This document shows, in pieces, positions 1 to 7,046 of a stretch of 21,622 nt of DNA. Origin of the DNA: Muribaculaceae bacterium (GTDB lineage: Bacteria > Bacteroidota > Bacteroidia > Bacteroidales > Muribaculaceae); assembly GCA_017545095.1 (NCBI GenBank), contig JAFYCU010000213.1, positions 1 to 21,622 on the forward strand, read 5' to 3'. Positions within the stretch are counted from its first letter, which is position 1. Each line of letters begins with the position of its first letter. The notes under the pieces were generated by a model. That model saw only the letters and a list, made by a program, of their open reading frames with translations, ran no database searches and was not told where the DNA came from. A program made the translations under genes and the position numbers.

Positions 1-1
1 C

Positions 2-70
2 AAGCCCGACATGGACGAGGAGCAGATCGTGGCACTGCTGCCATACAACTTCAAAGCCGATGCATCGTAG
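2..70 (+). CDS. 3' end of an unidentified gene
   Basis: The window opens inside a reading frame whose last 22 codons end at TAG 68-70. The visible tail, KPDMDEEQIVALLPYNFKAD followed by AS, is acidic and lacks a motif I can name. It is called coding because the frame is open to the window edge and its stop codon lies inside a strong intrinsic terminator on the same strand. The family cannot be judged from so little sequence. Confidence 0.55.
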   Translation, partial: KPDMDEEQIVALLPYNFKADAS

Positions 71-83
71 CATCGGCTTTTTT
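56..83 (+). terminator. Intrinsic terminator overlapping a stop codon
   Basis: A perfect 8-bp stem, GCCGATGC (56-63) and GCATCGGC (70-77), encloses a 6-nt loop and is followed by six T residues (78-83). The A residues at 53-55 can extend the stem into the T tract. The stop codon of the upstream gene (68-70) lies across the loop and right arm, so the last codons are part of the terminator. Confidence 0.9.
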
Positions 84-419
84 AGCACCCCCGCAAGCCG
101 GTTGATTTCGGACGGATACAAAAGAACATAAGCCTTTGATTGCAGTTGCCATAAGAACATAAGCAAGATGCGGTCTTCACTGCCATGTTCTGAGTGTGGT
201 GGCCAGATAACGCAAGTTACACATTTTGCGTTACACATTTTGCGTTACACATTTTGCGTTACACATTTTGCGTTACACATTTTGCGTAATGAAAAATATT
301 AATTATCCGCTGTTGGCCGCAAATATGCGTACTCATAGCGTGTGGAGCCCAGCTCGCAGGGCTGGCCAAGGCCACGGCCTTGAAGTGACATACCCCCGCT
401 GCACACACATCGAGATGTG
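84..419. other. Intergenic stretch without a convincing gene
   Basis: No reading frame here has coding character. The plus-strand frame opening at 226 simply reads through a 14-bp repeat whose unit is not a multiple of three. Besides that array, the stretch holds a 12-bp direct repeat, AAGAACATAAGC, at 123-134 and 154-165. The rest is unexplained. Confidence 0.6.
216..285. repeat. Five tandem copies of a 14-bp repeat
   Basis: The unit GTTACACATTTTGC occurs five times head to tail without variation (216-229, 230-243, 244-257, 258-271, 272-285). A sixth copy begins with GT at 286 and then diverges. There are no spacers. The lack of variation suggests recent expansion or active homogenisation. 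It could be a variable-number tandem repeat or a cluster of protein-binding sites; nothing visible decides between these. Confidence 0.95.
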
Positions 420-623
420 TCATAGACTCAAGGCGATGAGTTCGCGACCTATTTTGTGCAGCTCCTCAACGATGCGTTGGCGCGGCTTGGGGCACGGTTT
501 CTTTAGGCTGGTAGCATAATGGCTGAGCTGTCGTTGATTGATGCCTGTTGCACGGCTTGTGGCCGCCATGGAGGCGAACCGCTCGCTACAACTTGCAAAA
601 CTTGAATCAATGAAAACTGGCAA
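420..623 (-). pseudogene. Remnant of a HicB-like antitoxin (C-terminal HTH part)
   Basis: The minus-strand frame encodes 67 residues. From about residue 16 it resembles the C-terminal DNA-binding segment of Bacteroidota HicB-type antitoxins: an F-A-x-M...TGINQRQLSHYA helix-turn-helix, then KKPCPKPRQRI and a closing GRELIALSL. These proteins normally begin with a HicB domain of about 80 residues, which is absent here. No HicA-like toxin frame is present. The first residues overlap an imperfect direct repeat (590-647), suggesting that rearrangement removed the 5' part. A minus-strand promoter core lies about 55 bp upstream, so a short DNA-binding peptide could still be made. The family call rests on motif memory. 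Confidence 0.5.
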
Positions 624-647
624 GTTAGGAACTTGCGAAACTTGAAT
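590..647. repeat. 18-bp direct repeats 40 bp apart, with a small palindrome
   Basis: AACTTGCAAAACTTGAAT (590-607) recurs as AACTTGCGAAACTTGAAT (630-647) with one mismatch. Between them GCAAGTT (620-626) and AACTTGC (630-636) form a 7-bp inverted repeat with a 3-nt spacer. The cluster covers the 5' end of the antitoxin remnant. It could be an operator left from the toxin-antitoxin locus or a rearrangement scar. Confidence 0.6.
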
Positions 648-678
648 TAGTTAGTATTCTCATCGCTGAATCAATGTG

Positions 679-686
679 CAAATATA
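679..686 (-). promoter_or_regulatory. Possible minus-strand promoter core
   Basis: On the minus strand this reads TATATTTG, an exact match to the Bacteroidota -7 box TAnnTTTG. No clear TTTG is seen about 20 bp upstream, so the call is weak. It is correctly placed and oriented to transcribe the antitoxin remnant that starts at 623. Confidence 0.3.
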
Positions 687-746
687 GGCATTTTTTGCAG
701 AATAGTTTATCCTCGATGAATGAAAACCACGGAAAAGGGCATACTA

Positions 747-778
747 TTTGCATGATTGGTCAAAGTGTAGTAAATTTG
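747..778 (+). promoter_or_regulatory. Bacteroidota-type promoter of tadA
   Basis: TTTG (747-750) and TAAATTTG (771-778) are separated by 20 bp, matching the -33 TTTG and -7 TAnnTTTG consensus of the primary sigma factor in this phylum. Transcription would start near 785, giving a leader of about 25 nt before the tadA start. Confidence 0.7.
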
Positions 779-808
779 CACGGGGAAAAAGCAACTTGAA
801 ACATTGTG

Positions 809-1276
809 ATGATGGACAACAACAAAATCAAAACTGAAGACGAGCGTTGGATGCGTGTGGCACTTGATGAGGCGCACCGTGCGCTGGAGCGAGACGAGGT
901 GCCCATCGGGGCCGTGGTGGTGTGCGGCGGCACTGTGGTGGGCCGCGGCCACAACCTCACCGAGACGCTCACCGATGTCACCGCCCATGCCGAGATGCAG
1001 GCCATCACGGCGGCCGCCGGCACACTCGGCGGCAAATACCTCACGGGCTGCACGCTCTATGTGACTGTGGAGCCCTGCCTGATGTGCGCCGGTGCACTGG
1101 CCTGGAGTCAGGTGGCGCGCGTAGTGTATGGCGCAAGTGATGACAAACGCGGCTATCACACCCAGTGCGAGCACCCATTCCACAAGAAGACCACCGTCAC
1201 CGCCGGTGTGCTTGCCGAGGAATGCGCTCAGCTCATGACATCATTCTTCAAGAACAAAAGATTCAAGATTGAATGA
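809..1276 (+). CDS. tadA: tRNA-specific adenosine deaminase TadA
   Basis: This zinc enzyme deaminates adenosine 34 of tRNA to inosine, allowing wobble decoding. Counting from the GTG at 806, the zinc-binding and catalytic motifs of the cytidine/deoxycytidylate deaminase fold are intact: HAE at residues 61-63 (zinc His and proton-shuttling Glu) and PCLMC at 90-94 (two zinc Cys). The substrate-side signature DEVPIGAVVV is at 30-39. About 155 residues is normal for TadA. The frame is open from GTG 806, but ATG 809 or ATG 812 is the likelier start, just downstream of the promoter. The gene appears to be transcribed alone; a repeat array follows it. Confidence 0.95.
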   Translation: MMDNNKIKTEDERWMRVALDEAHRALERDEVPIGAVVVCGGTVVGRGHNLTETLTDVTAHAEMQAITAAAGTLGGKYLTGCTLYVTVEPCLMCAGALAWSQVARVVYGASDDKRGYHTQCEHPFHKKTTVTAGVLAEECAQLMTSFFKNKRFKIE

Positions 1277-1301
1277 GCTTGAGTGTGATTTCATTTCTTG
1301 T

Positions 1302-1486
1302 CAAGAATTAAGGAATTTGAGTGCGTTTTTTCAAGAATTTGGTCTTTTGAGTGCATTTATCTTTTTCAAGAATTAAGGAATTAAAGAATTTGAGTGCGTT
1401 TTTTTTAGGAATTTGGTCCTTTGAGTGTATTTATCTTTTTCAAGAATTAAGGAATTAAAGAATTTGAGTGCGTTTTTCTTTTTTTC
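1302..1486. repeat. Imperfect repeat array upstream of the GxxExxY gene
   Basis: The word CAAGAATTAAGGAATT begins at 1302, 1367 and 1441 and is followed each time by variants of TTTGAGTGCGTTTTTT. The last two copies form a direct repeat of about 74 bp. The array fills the whole gap between tadA and the next gene. No promoter consensus is visible. Its core word returns in reverse complement in the array downstream of the GxxExxY gene. Confidence 0.85.
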
Positions 1487-1546
1487 ATGACTCATCACTT
1501 GCCTCGCACTTATGTCTATACTCCGCAGTTTTATTATATAACGGCT

Positions 1547-1942
1547 ATGGAATTACTCTATCCACAAGAATCTCGAGCATTGATGCGCATTGCGATGGCT
1601 CTGCATCGTGAGCTTGGGTGTGGGTTCAAGGAGAAAGTGTATCAAGATGCCATGGAGGTCTTGTTGCAAGAGCATGGTATTCCTTACGTTCGCGAAAAAC
1701 GTCTGCAAATCATTTTCCATGGTCATGCGCTCCAGCATGACTTCTACTACGACTTTTTGTGCTATGGAAAGATTGGAGTTGAAATCAAAGCGACCGAAAC
1801 GATTACCGGCGAACACCAGTCACAACTGATCAACTACCTGCGTGTTGGGCAACAATTGCTGGGCGTTGTGTTTAATTTCGGAAATGAACACCTGCAATAC
1901 AAATGGCTGGTAAACAAGCACGTGCTTAAAAACGAAAAATAA
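1547..1942 (+). CDS. GxxExxY-family protein, PD-(D/E)XK nuclease-like
   Basis: The signature G46-F-K-E49-K-V-Y52 (numbered from the upstream ATG at 1487) defines the GxxExxY family, small proteins widespread in Bacteroidota and related to the PD-(D/E)XK nuclease fold. A matching active-site pattern follows: D89, then E99-I-K101 on adjacent predicted strands. The closing VVFNFG and KWL segments also fit. The frame is open from ATG 1487, but the first 20 residues come from repeat-flanking sequence and look atypical. ATG 1547 (MELLYP) gives the usual length of about 130 residues and is preferred. No function is established for the family. The gene is bracketed by two repeat arrays in opposite orientation. 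Confidence 0.85.
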   Translation: MELLYPQESRALMRIAMALHRELGCGFKEKVYQDAMEVLLQEHGIPYVREKRLQIIFHGHALQHDFYYDFLCYGKIGVEIKATETITGEHQSQLINYLRVGQQLLGVVFNFGNEHLQYKWLVNKHVLKNEK

Positions 1943-2262
1943 CTCAACTCCAACCCGCAAAACACAATTCTTACATTCCTAAAATCCTGACAAAAACCGA
2001 GTCAAAGTTCCTCAATTCCTCAATTCCGGACAACAACAAAACCGAGTCATAATTCCACAATTCCTGACAATAATCCAACCCGAGTCACAGCTCTTAAATT
2101 CCTTAATTCCTGACAACAACAAAACCGAGTCATAATTCCACAATTCCTGACAATAATCCAACCCGAGTCACAGCTCTTTAATTCCTTAATTCCTGACAAC
2201 AACCCAACCCGAGTCACAGTTCCACAATTCTTGACAACAAAACTTCTACAACACCCCCTATC
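1943..2262. repeat. Repeat array downstream of the GxxExxY gene
   Basis: CCGAGTCA recurs at 1997, 2042, 2080, 2125, 2163 and 2209, with intervals alternating between 45-46 and 38 bp. The higher-order unit is therefore about 83 bp (2042-2124 and 2125-2208). Each interval contains TTCC-rich words such as CTTTAATTCCTTAATTCCTG. That word at 2175-2195 is the reverse complement, with one mismatch in 21, of the core of the array before the GxxExxY gene. The array runs almost to the esterase start codon and shows no promoter consensus. Confidence 0.9.
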
Positions 2263-3117
2263 ATGAATCGAATCCTGACCTCAATTCTGCTCCTGAGCTG
2301 CCTGTCGTTGACAGCCATGGGAGCCGGCAGTTATCCTGACGAATCTCCTGCACAGGGCGACACGGTGCGCGTGCCCGCCGCCAAGATGAACCGCGACATC
2401 ACCACGGTGGTGATTGTGCCTGAACAATATTTCGACCCCGACCTGCAAGATGAGCAGTATCCGGTGATTTACCTCCTGCACGGGGCTTATGGCAGCTACC
2501 GCGACTGGCCTGTGAAAGCCGACCTCGACGACATGGCGAGCGACTACAGCGTGATTATCGTGTGTCCCGACGGGCAAGACAGTTGGTATTTCGACTCCCC
2601 CATCGACCCCACATTCCAATTCGAGACGTTTATCTCGCAGGAACTGGTTGACTACATCGACCACCACTACCGCACCATAGCCGACCGCACGATGCGAGCC
2701 ATTACCGGCCTGAGCATGGGCGGCCATGGAGCGTTATGGTGCGCCTGGCGCCACCCCGACGTGTTTGGCTCGTGCGGCAGCATGAGCGGCGGTGTGGACA
2801 TCAGCAAGTTTCCCGGCAAATGGCACATCGCCGACCGCTTAGGCCCCTACGAGGGCAACGAGGCCGTGTGGGTCTCGCACTCGGTGGCCAGTCTGGTGCC
2901 TATGCTCAAGCCAGGGCGGCAAAACATCATCATCGATGATGGAGCCGACGACTTTTTCTATCAAGTGAACATCGACCTTCACGAGGCAATGCTCAAGCAG
3001 AGCATCGGCCACGACTTCACCATCCGTCCCGGCAAACACAGCTGGGACTACTGGCTGAATGCCATCGACTATCACTTCCTGTTCTTCAGCAAGGCCTTCG
3101 CCGCCGCCAGTGAGTGA
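2263..3117 (+). CDS. Secreted alpha/beta-hydrolase, esterase (PF00756-like)
   Basis: The 284-residue protein starts with a signal peptide (about residues 1-20, ending near A-M-G-A). It has the fold marks of the esterase D / feruloyl-esterase-like family: the oxyanion-side LLHG at 71-74, nucleophile elbow G-L-S151-M-G-G, acid D230 in the GADDFF context, and catalytic H259 in PGKHSWDYW. The triad is complete, so the protein should be active in the periplasm or on the surface. Relatives hydrolyse acetyl, feruloyl or other acyl esters on sugars; the substrate cannot be read from sequence. It is preceded by a repeat array and no recognisable promoter. Confidence 0.85.
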   Translation: MNRILTSILLLSCLSLTAMGAGSYPDESPAQGDTVRVPAAKMNRDITTVVIVPEQYFDPDLQDEQYPVIYLLHGAYGSYRDWPVKADLDDMASDYSVIIVCPDGQDSWYFDSPIDPTFQFETFISQELVDYIDHHYRTIADRTMRAITGLSMGGHGALWCAWRHPDVFGSCGSMSGGVDISKFPGKWHIADRLGPYEGNEAVWVSHSVASLVPMLKPGRQNIIIDDGADDFFYQVNIDLHEAMLKQSIGHDFTIRPGKHSWDYWLNAIDYHFLFFSKAFAAASE

Positions 3118-3176
3118 GGCGGGAAATTGCAGCTATAAAAGCTTATTTCCTCGTCACTAAAAAAATTGTGCTTTGG

Positions 3177-3197
3177 GCATTGTGCATTGTGCATTAT
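3177..3197. repeat. Three tandem 7-bp repeats, GCATTGT
   Basis: GCATTGT (3177-3183), GCATTGT (3184-3190) and GCATTAT (3191-3197) lie head to tail in the spacer before the TPR pair. They overlap the promoter spacer at 3180-3209. Confidence 0.85.
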
Positions 3198-3209
3198 TGC
3201 TTACCTTTG
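3180..3209 (+). promoter_or_regulatory. Promoter of the TPR gene pair
   Basis: TACCTTTG (3202-3209) matches the Bacteroidota -7 box exactly. TTG at 3180-3182, 19 bp upstream, serves as a partial -33 element and falls inside the heptamer repeats. Transcription would start near 3216, leaving a leader of about 70 nt. Confidence 0.6.
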
Positions 3210-3284
3210 CAGATTCAAACTATATATGATTGTAATCCCACCTCATTGGCATGAAACAACCTTACACCAATAAATCATCTCATC

Positions 3285-4916
3285 ATGAATAAACATCTCA
3301 TTCTCATTATTTTGCTGACCACACTATTTGGTTTGCATATCCAAGCTCAGGAGGGTAACACCTACAACTTCAATCGCGGAGTGGAGGAATTTGAAAACAG
3401 CAACTACGAATCGGCCATGCAATTATTCTTGCAGGAGCTGCAACGCAATGAAGAAGATCCCGGCTCGTGGTACTACATCGCTGCCATCCTCGAGAATTCC
3501 ATTCTGCCGGGGCGAGCCTTAAATGCCATCAACAATAGCATCAAGTTCACCCCCTCAAAAGAAAAGGAAATGCTGGCCAAGGCACTCAGTTTGCGTGCGA
3601 ATCTATATGACCAACTGGGCGACACGGTGGCCGAGCTGGCCGACCTGAACCAAGCGGTGCAGCTACAACCCAAGGATTTGCTGTATCTGTATAATCGCGG
3701 CGATTATTATTACAAGCATGATGATTTTGCCCGTAGCGATGCCGACTTTGAGCGAATGCTGAAAATCGACCCCAAGAATGCCCATGCCATGATTGCCTTG
3801 AGCCGCAATGCCACCGAGCGCAAGCAATATGCGCAAGCAGTGGATTTGTGCTGTCGCGCCTTGGAGGCCGATCCCGAAATGAGCACAACGGCAAAGTTGT
3901 TCCGCGCCGATGCCTATATGGGCATGCACGACTATGACCGTGCCACCGATGACCTGATTGAGGTGCTGGCCATCTTCCCCAACGATGCACTCTACCGTCG
4001 CGTCACCGCACTGGCCGACTCATCGTTCACCACCTTGTTCACACGGCTGAAGAGCAAGCTGGATGCCGAGCCAGAGAACGACAACTGGATTTATGCCATT
4101 GGGCTCACGGCCATCTCGTCGGGCCATTACGCCGAGGCCATCCCGCTGCTCGCCACTGCTGCGCAGGGCGGCGACGATGCCGACCTGAACGGCATGCTCG
4201 CCCGCTGCTTTGCCGGTGTGGGGGCCTATGACCAGGCCATCGATGTGAAACGCCGGTCGATTGAGCGCGATAGTTCGAATACGATGGACTACTATGGCTT
4301 GGCAGGCATTTTGCTGAATGCTGGCCGCTTCAACGAGGCTCTGACGGCAATCAACACCTATTTAGAGAAAGAGCCCGACGATGGTGATGGCTATTCCTAT
4401 CGTGCCGCAATCCACAGCTACAGCGACCGCCCCCTTGAAGCCATCGATGACTACACCACTGCCATTGTGCTACTCGAGCCCGACGGCGACAGCATGGAAG
4501 AGCGTTACAACCGCGCCCTGCTCTACCAATCACAGGGCAACACCAAAGCTGCCCGCGACGATTGGCAGCACATCATCACTAGCACCACCGACACCACATC
4601 GTGTTTAGCGGCCTTAGCCACGATGCACCTCGGCAACGCCGAGAAAGCCCAGCAACTGATGGAAGCGAAGCTCAGCAGCAAGGAATCGCCCGCTGTGCGC
4701 CGCAACACGCTGCGATGCGCCGCACAGCTGCAAGCCCTGCTGGGCAACTATGCACAAGCCATCGACTTGCTGCGGCAGGCCGTGGAGTGCGGGCATATCT
4801 CGCCGCAATGGCTGCGGCACAACCCCGACATGGCCTCCCTGCAGGGCATGACCGACTTTGAGCAAATCATTGAGCGTGAGCGCACGCCACAAATCGAATT
4901 ATCCACAACCAAATAA
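3285..4916 (+). CDS. Secreted TPR protein, paralogue of the next gene without the protease domain
   Basis: The 543-residue protein has a signal peptide (about residues 1-22, ending H-I-Q-A-Q) followed by tetratricopeptide-like helix pairs over nearly its whole length, for example around YNFNRGVEEFENSNYESA and YLYNRGDYYYKHDDFARS. TPR arrays are protein-binding scaffolds; the partner is unknown. It aligns by eye with the next gene along its length: the same opening (Y-N-x-x-R-G-V-E), the same mid-protein S-x-x-T-L linker followed by E-P-x-N-D/T, and the same ending (L-R-Q-A/S-x-E...HNPD/HDPD). It stops where the retropepsin domain of the paralogue begins. The 11-bp gap to the next gene implies one transcript. 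Confidence 0.85.
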   Translation: MNKHLILIILLTTLFGLHIQAQEGNTYNFNRGVEEFENSNYESAMQLFLQELQRNEEDPGSWYYIAAILENSILPGRALNAINNSIKFTPSKEKEMLAKALSLRANLYDQLGDTVAELADLNQAVQLQPKDLLYLYNRGDYYYKHDDFARSDADFERMLKIDPKNAHAMIALSRNATERKQYAQAVDLCCRALEADPEMSTTAKLFRADAYMGMHDYDRATDDLIEVLAIFPNDALYRRVTALADSSFTTLFTRLKSKLDAEPENDNWIYAIGLTAISSGHYAEAIPLLATAAQGGDDADLNGMLARCFAGVGAYDQAIDVKRRSIERDSSNTMDYYGLAGILLNAGRFNEALTAINTYLEKEPDDGDGYSYRAAIHSYSDRPLEAIDDYTTAIVLLEPDGDSMEERYNRALLYQSQGNTKAARDDWQHIITSTTDTTSCLAALATMHLGNAEKAQQLMEAKLSSKESPAVRRNTLRCAAQLQALLGNYAQAIDLLRQAVECGHISPQWLRHNPDMASLQGMTDFEQIIERERTPQIELSTTK

Positions 4917-4927
4917 ATATAAGACTC

Positions 4928-6988
4928 ATGAAACACCGCATCATTGCCACCCTGCTTGTGGCCCTCACCACCCTGACCATCATCGCCAAGGACATCAAGC
5001 GCCCCGAATCCTACAACTATCAGCGCGGCGTGGAACTATATGGCGAAAAAGAATACGACCAAGCCATCGAATATCTCAACAAAGAGCTGGCTGAGAATCC
5101 CAAGAACGGATACGCCAGCCTGTTTCTCGGCTTGATTGCCGTTGACCAGGAACACTTTGGCGAGGCCATCACGCGCTCGCAGGAAGCACTCAAGCGTATT
5201 CCCAAGAAAGACAAGGAATATGTGAGCTATGCCTATCTTGTGCTAGGTTCCGTCTATACGCAGATGGGCGAGAACGATGAGGCTGAGCGCAACTACGCCG
5301 AGGCCATTGCGCTGAACCCCGACAACGAGAACAACTATGCACACCGCGCGCGCTACTACATCACAATCAAGCAGTGGGACAAAGCCGAGGCCGACTATCG
5401 CAGCATCGTCGCGCTCAAGCCTGGCGATGTGGGTGGCCACATGGGGCTTGCCGACTGCGCCATGCAGCAGGAGCACTGGGAGGAAGCCGCCAAGCAGCTC
5501 GACTATGTGCTCAAACTCGACCCCGAGCACACGCCCGCCCTGGTGCAACGCGCCAAGGCCCGCACAGTCCTCAAGCGCTACAACGAGGCCAGCGACGACA
5601 TCATCGCCGCCCTGGCCGACTATCCCAGCAACAATGTCTATGAGGTGCTTGACGAGCTTGCCGACTCGGCCCTCACCACCCTTAGCGTGAAACTGCGCGT
5701 GCGTGCCGCCAAAGAGCCGAACAACACCCTATGGCTCAACACCCAGGGATTGATGTATGAGTACGTGAACCAACCACGCAAAGCCATCGAGATGTATCAA
5801 GCCAGCCTGGCCAAAGAAGAGAACACCGGCGTGAACAATCGCTTGGCCTCGTGCTACTCGCGCATTGGCGACGGGAAAAAAGCCTTGGAGCAAATCAACA
5901 AAGAATGGGAGGCCGACACCACCGACATGAGCACACTGGCGGAGCGGTGCAGCATCCACGAAATGCTGGGTGACTTTGAAGCCGCCATAACCGACGCCAA
6001 CACCCTTGTGGAGCATGCCCCCGATGTGCCATACAGCTACATTCTGCGCGGTTCCATCAAGTATACGCATCTAGGCGACCTTGAGGGAGCTTTGGAGGAT
6101 TACAACACCGCCATCACCCTCGCCCCCGACTACAAGCGCGGCCATTTCCAGACGGGACGCGTGCTGTGGGACCTGAACCGCCGCGACGAAGCTCGCCAGC
6201 ACTTCCGGCGCGTGCAGGAGCTCGACACCGTGGCCGAAGCCCCCTTTGAGCACGACATCTTCCTCTACACCTTCCTCGACCAGCCCGACAAAGCCCGCCA
6301 GCTGCTCGAAGAGCAGATGCAGAAACACGGCAACGACCCCGATGAGCTTTACGACTGCGCCTGTGCCTACTCGCTGCTGGGCGACAAGCAAGTGGCGGTG
6401 GATGTGCTGCGCCAGTCGTTCGAGAAAGGGATGCGGCATATGGTGCATGTGAGCCACGACCCCGACCTGAACAACATTCGCGACATGGCCGAATACAAAG
6501 CCCTCATCGATGAGTACACCGCCATCCTGGCAACCGAGCTGGAGACCGGCGAGGCCGTTGACGACGGCGACTACGAAGAGCAGGTGGTGGAAGTGCCGTT
6601 CACCACCGAGGGCAAGGTGTGCAAGGTGAAATGCACCATCAATGGTCTGCCCCTGCACTTCATCTTCGACACGGGGGCCAGCCAGGTGTCGATGTCGAAC
6701 GTTGAGGCCACTTTCATGCTCAAGAACGACTACCTGAGCAGCCGCGACGTGGTGGGCAAGGCCAACTACCTCACCGCCAACGGCGATGTGAGCGAGGGCA
6801 CGGTAATCAACCTGCGCGATGTGAACTTTGGCGGCCTTACGCTCAACAATGTGCAGGCCAGCATCGTGCGCAACCAAGTGGCTCCGCTGCTGCTGGGGCA
6901 GTCGGTGCTGAACAAGCTGGGAAAGATTGAAATCGACAACACCCGCCATGTGCTCAAAATCACCCACCGCGTGAAGAAAAACAAATAA
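4928..6988 (+). CDS. Secreted TPR protein with C-terminal retropepsin-like aspartyl protease domain
   Basis: The 686-residue protein has a signal peptide (about 1-20), about 500 residues of TPR helices, a short acidic linker (near GEAVDDGDYEE), and a C-terminal domain of about 120 residues. That domain carries the clan-AA aspartyl protease signature F-I-F-D581-T-G-A-S, a flap-like segment (YLTANGDVSEG), and the closing LLLGQSVLNKLGK (654-666) that forms the psi loop in single-domain retropepsins. Such domains have one catalytic Asp and act as dimers, so dimerisation through the TPR part or the domain itself is expected. The location is probably periplasmic. The substrate is unknown; the upstream paralogue, made from the same transcript, is a candidate partner or regulator. 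Confidence 0.85.
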   Translation: MKHRIIATLLVALTTLTIIAKDIKRPESYNYQRGVELYGEKEYDQAIEYLNKELAENPKNGYASLFLGLIAVDQEHFGEAITRSQEALKRIPKKDKEYVSYAYLVLGSVYTQMGENDEAERNYAEAIALNPDNENNYAHRARYYITIKQWDKAEADYRSIVALKPGDVGGHMGLADCAMQQEHWEEAAKQLDYVLKLDPEHTPALVQRAKARTVLKRYNEASDDIIAALADYPSNNVYEVLDELADSALTTLSVKLRVRAAKEPNNTLWLNTQGLMYEYVNQPRKAIEMYQASLAKEENTGVNNRLASCYSRIGDGKKALEQINKEWEADTTDMSTLAERCSIHEMLGDFEAAITDANTLVEHAPDVPYSYILRGSIKYTHLGDLEGALEDYNTAITLAPDYKRGHFQTGRVLWDLNRRDEARQHFRRVQELDTVAEAPFEHDIFLYTFLDQPDKARQLLEEQMQKHGNDPDELYDCACAYSLLGDKQVAVDVLRQSFEKGMRHMVHVSHDPDLNNIRDMAEYKALIDEYTAILATELETGEAVDDGDYEEQVVEVPFTTEGKVCKVKCTINGLPLHFIFDTGASQVSMSNVEATFMLKNDYLSSRDVVGKANYLTANGDVSEGTVINLRDVNFGGLTLNNVQASIVRNQVAPLLLGQSVLNKLGKIEIDNTRHVLKITHRVKKNK

Positions 6989-7046
6989 TCAATCAAGTAT
7001 AAAGTCCCTATTCGTGTTCATTTAACTTCAACGAATTCATTAGATT

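Noticed and set aside
216..285. Possible CRISPR array
   Set aside because: The units are 14 bp, contiguous and without spacers, and no cas gene is in the window.
226..519. A 97-residue plus-strand frame
   Set aside because: Its first third reads the 14-bp tandem repeat through shifting frames, and the rest overlaps the antitoxin remnant on the other strand. No promoter or motif supports it.
420..805. A full HicAB toxin-antitoxin system
   Set aside because: Only the C-terminal antitoxin segment is visible. No HicA-like frame exists on either strand, and the next gene is tadA.
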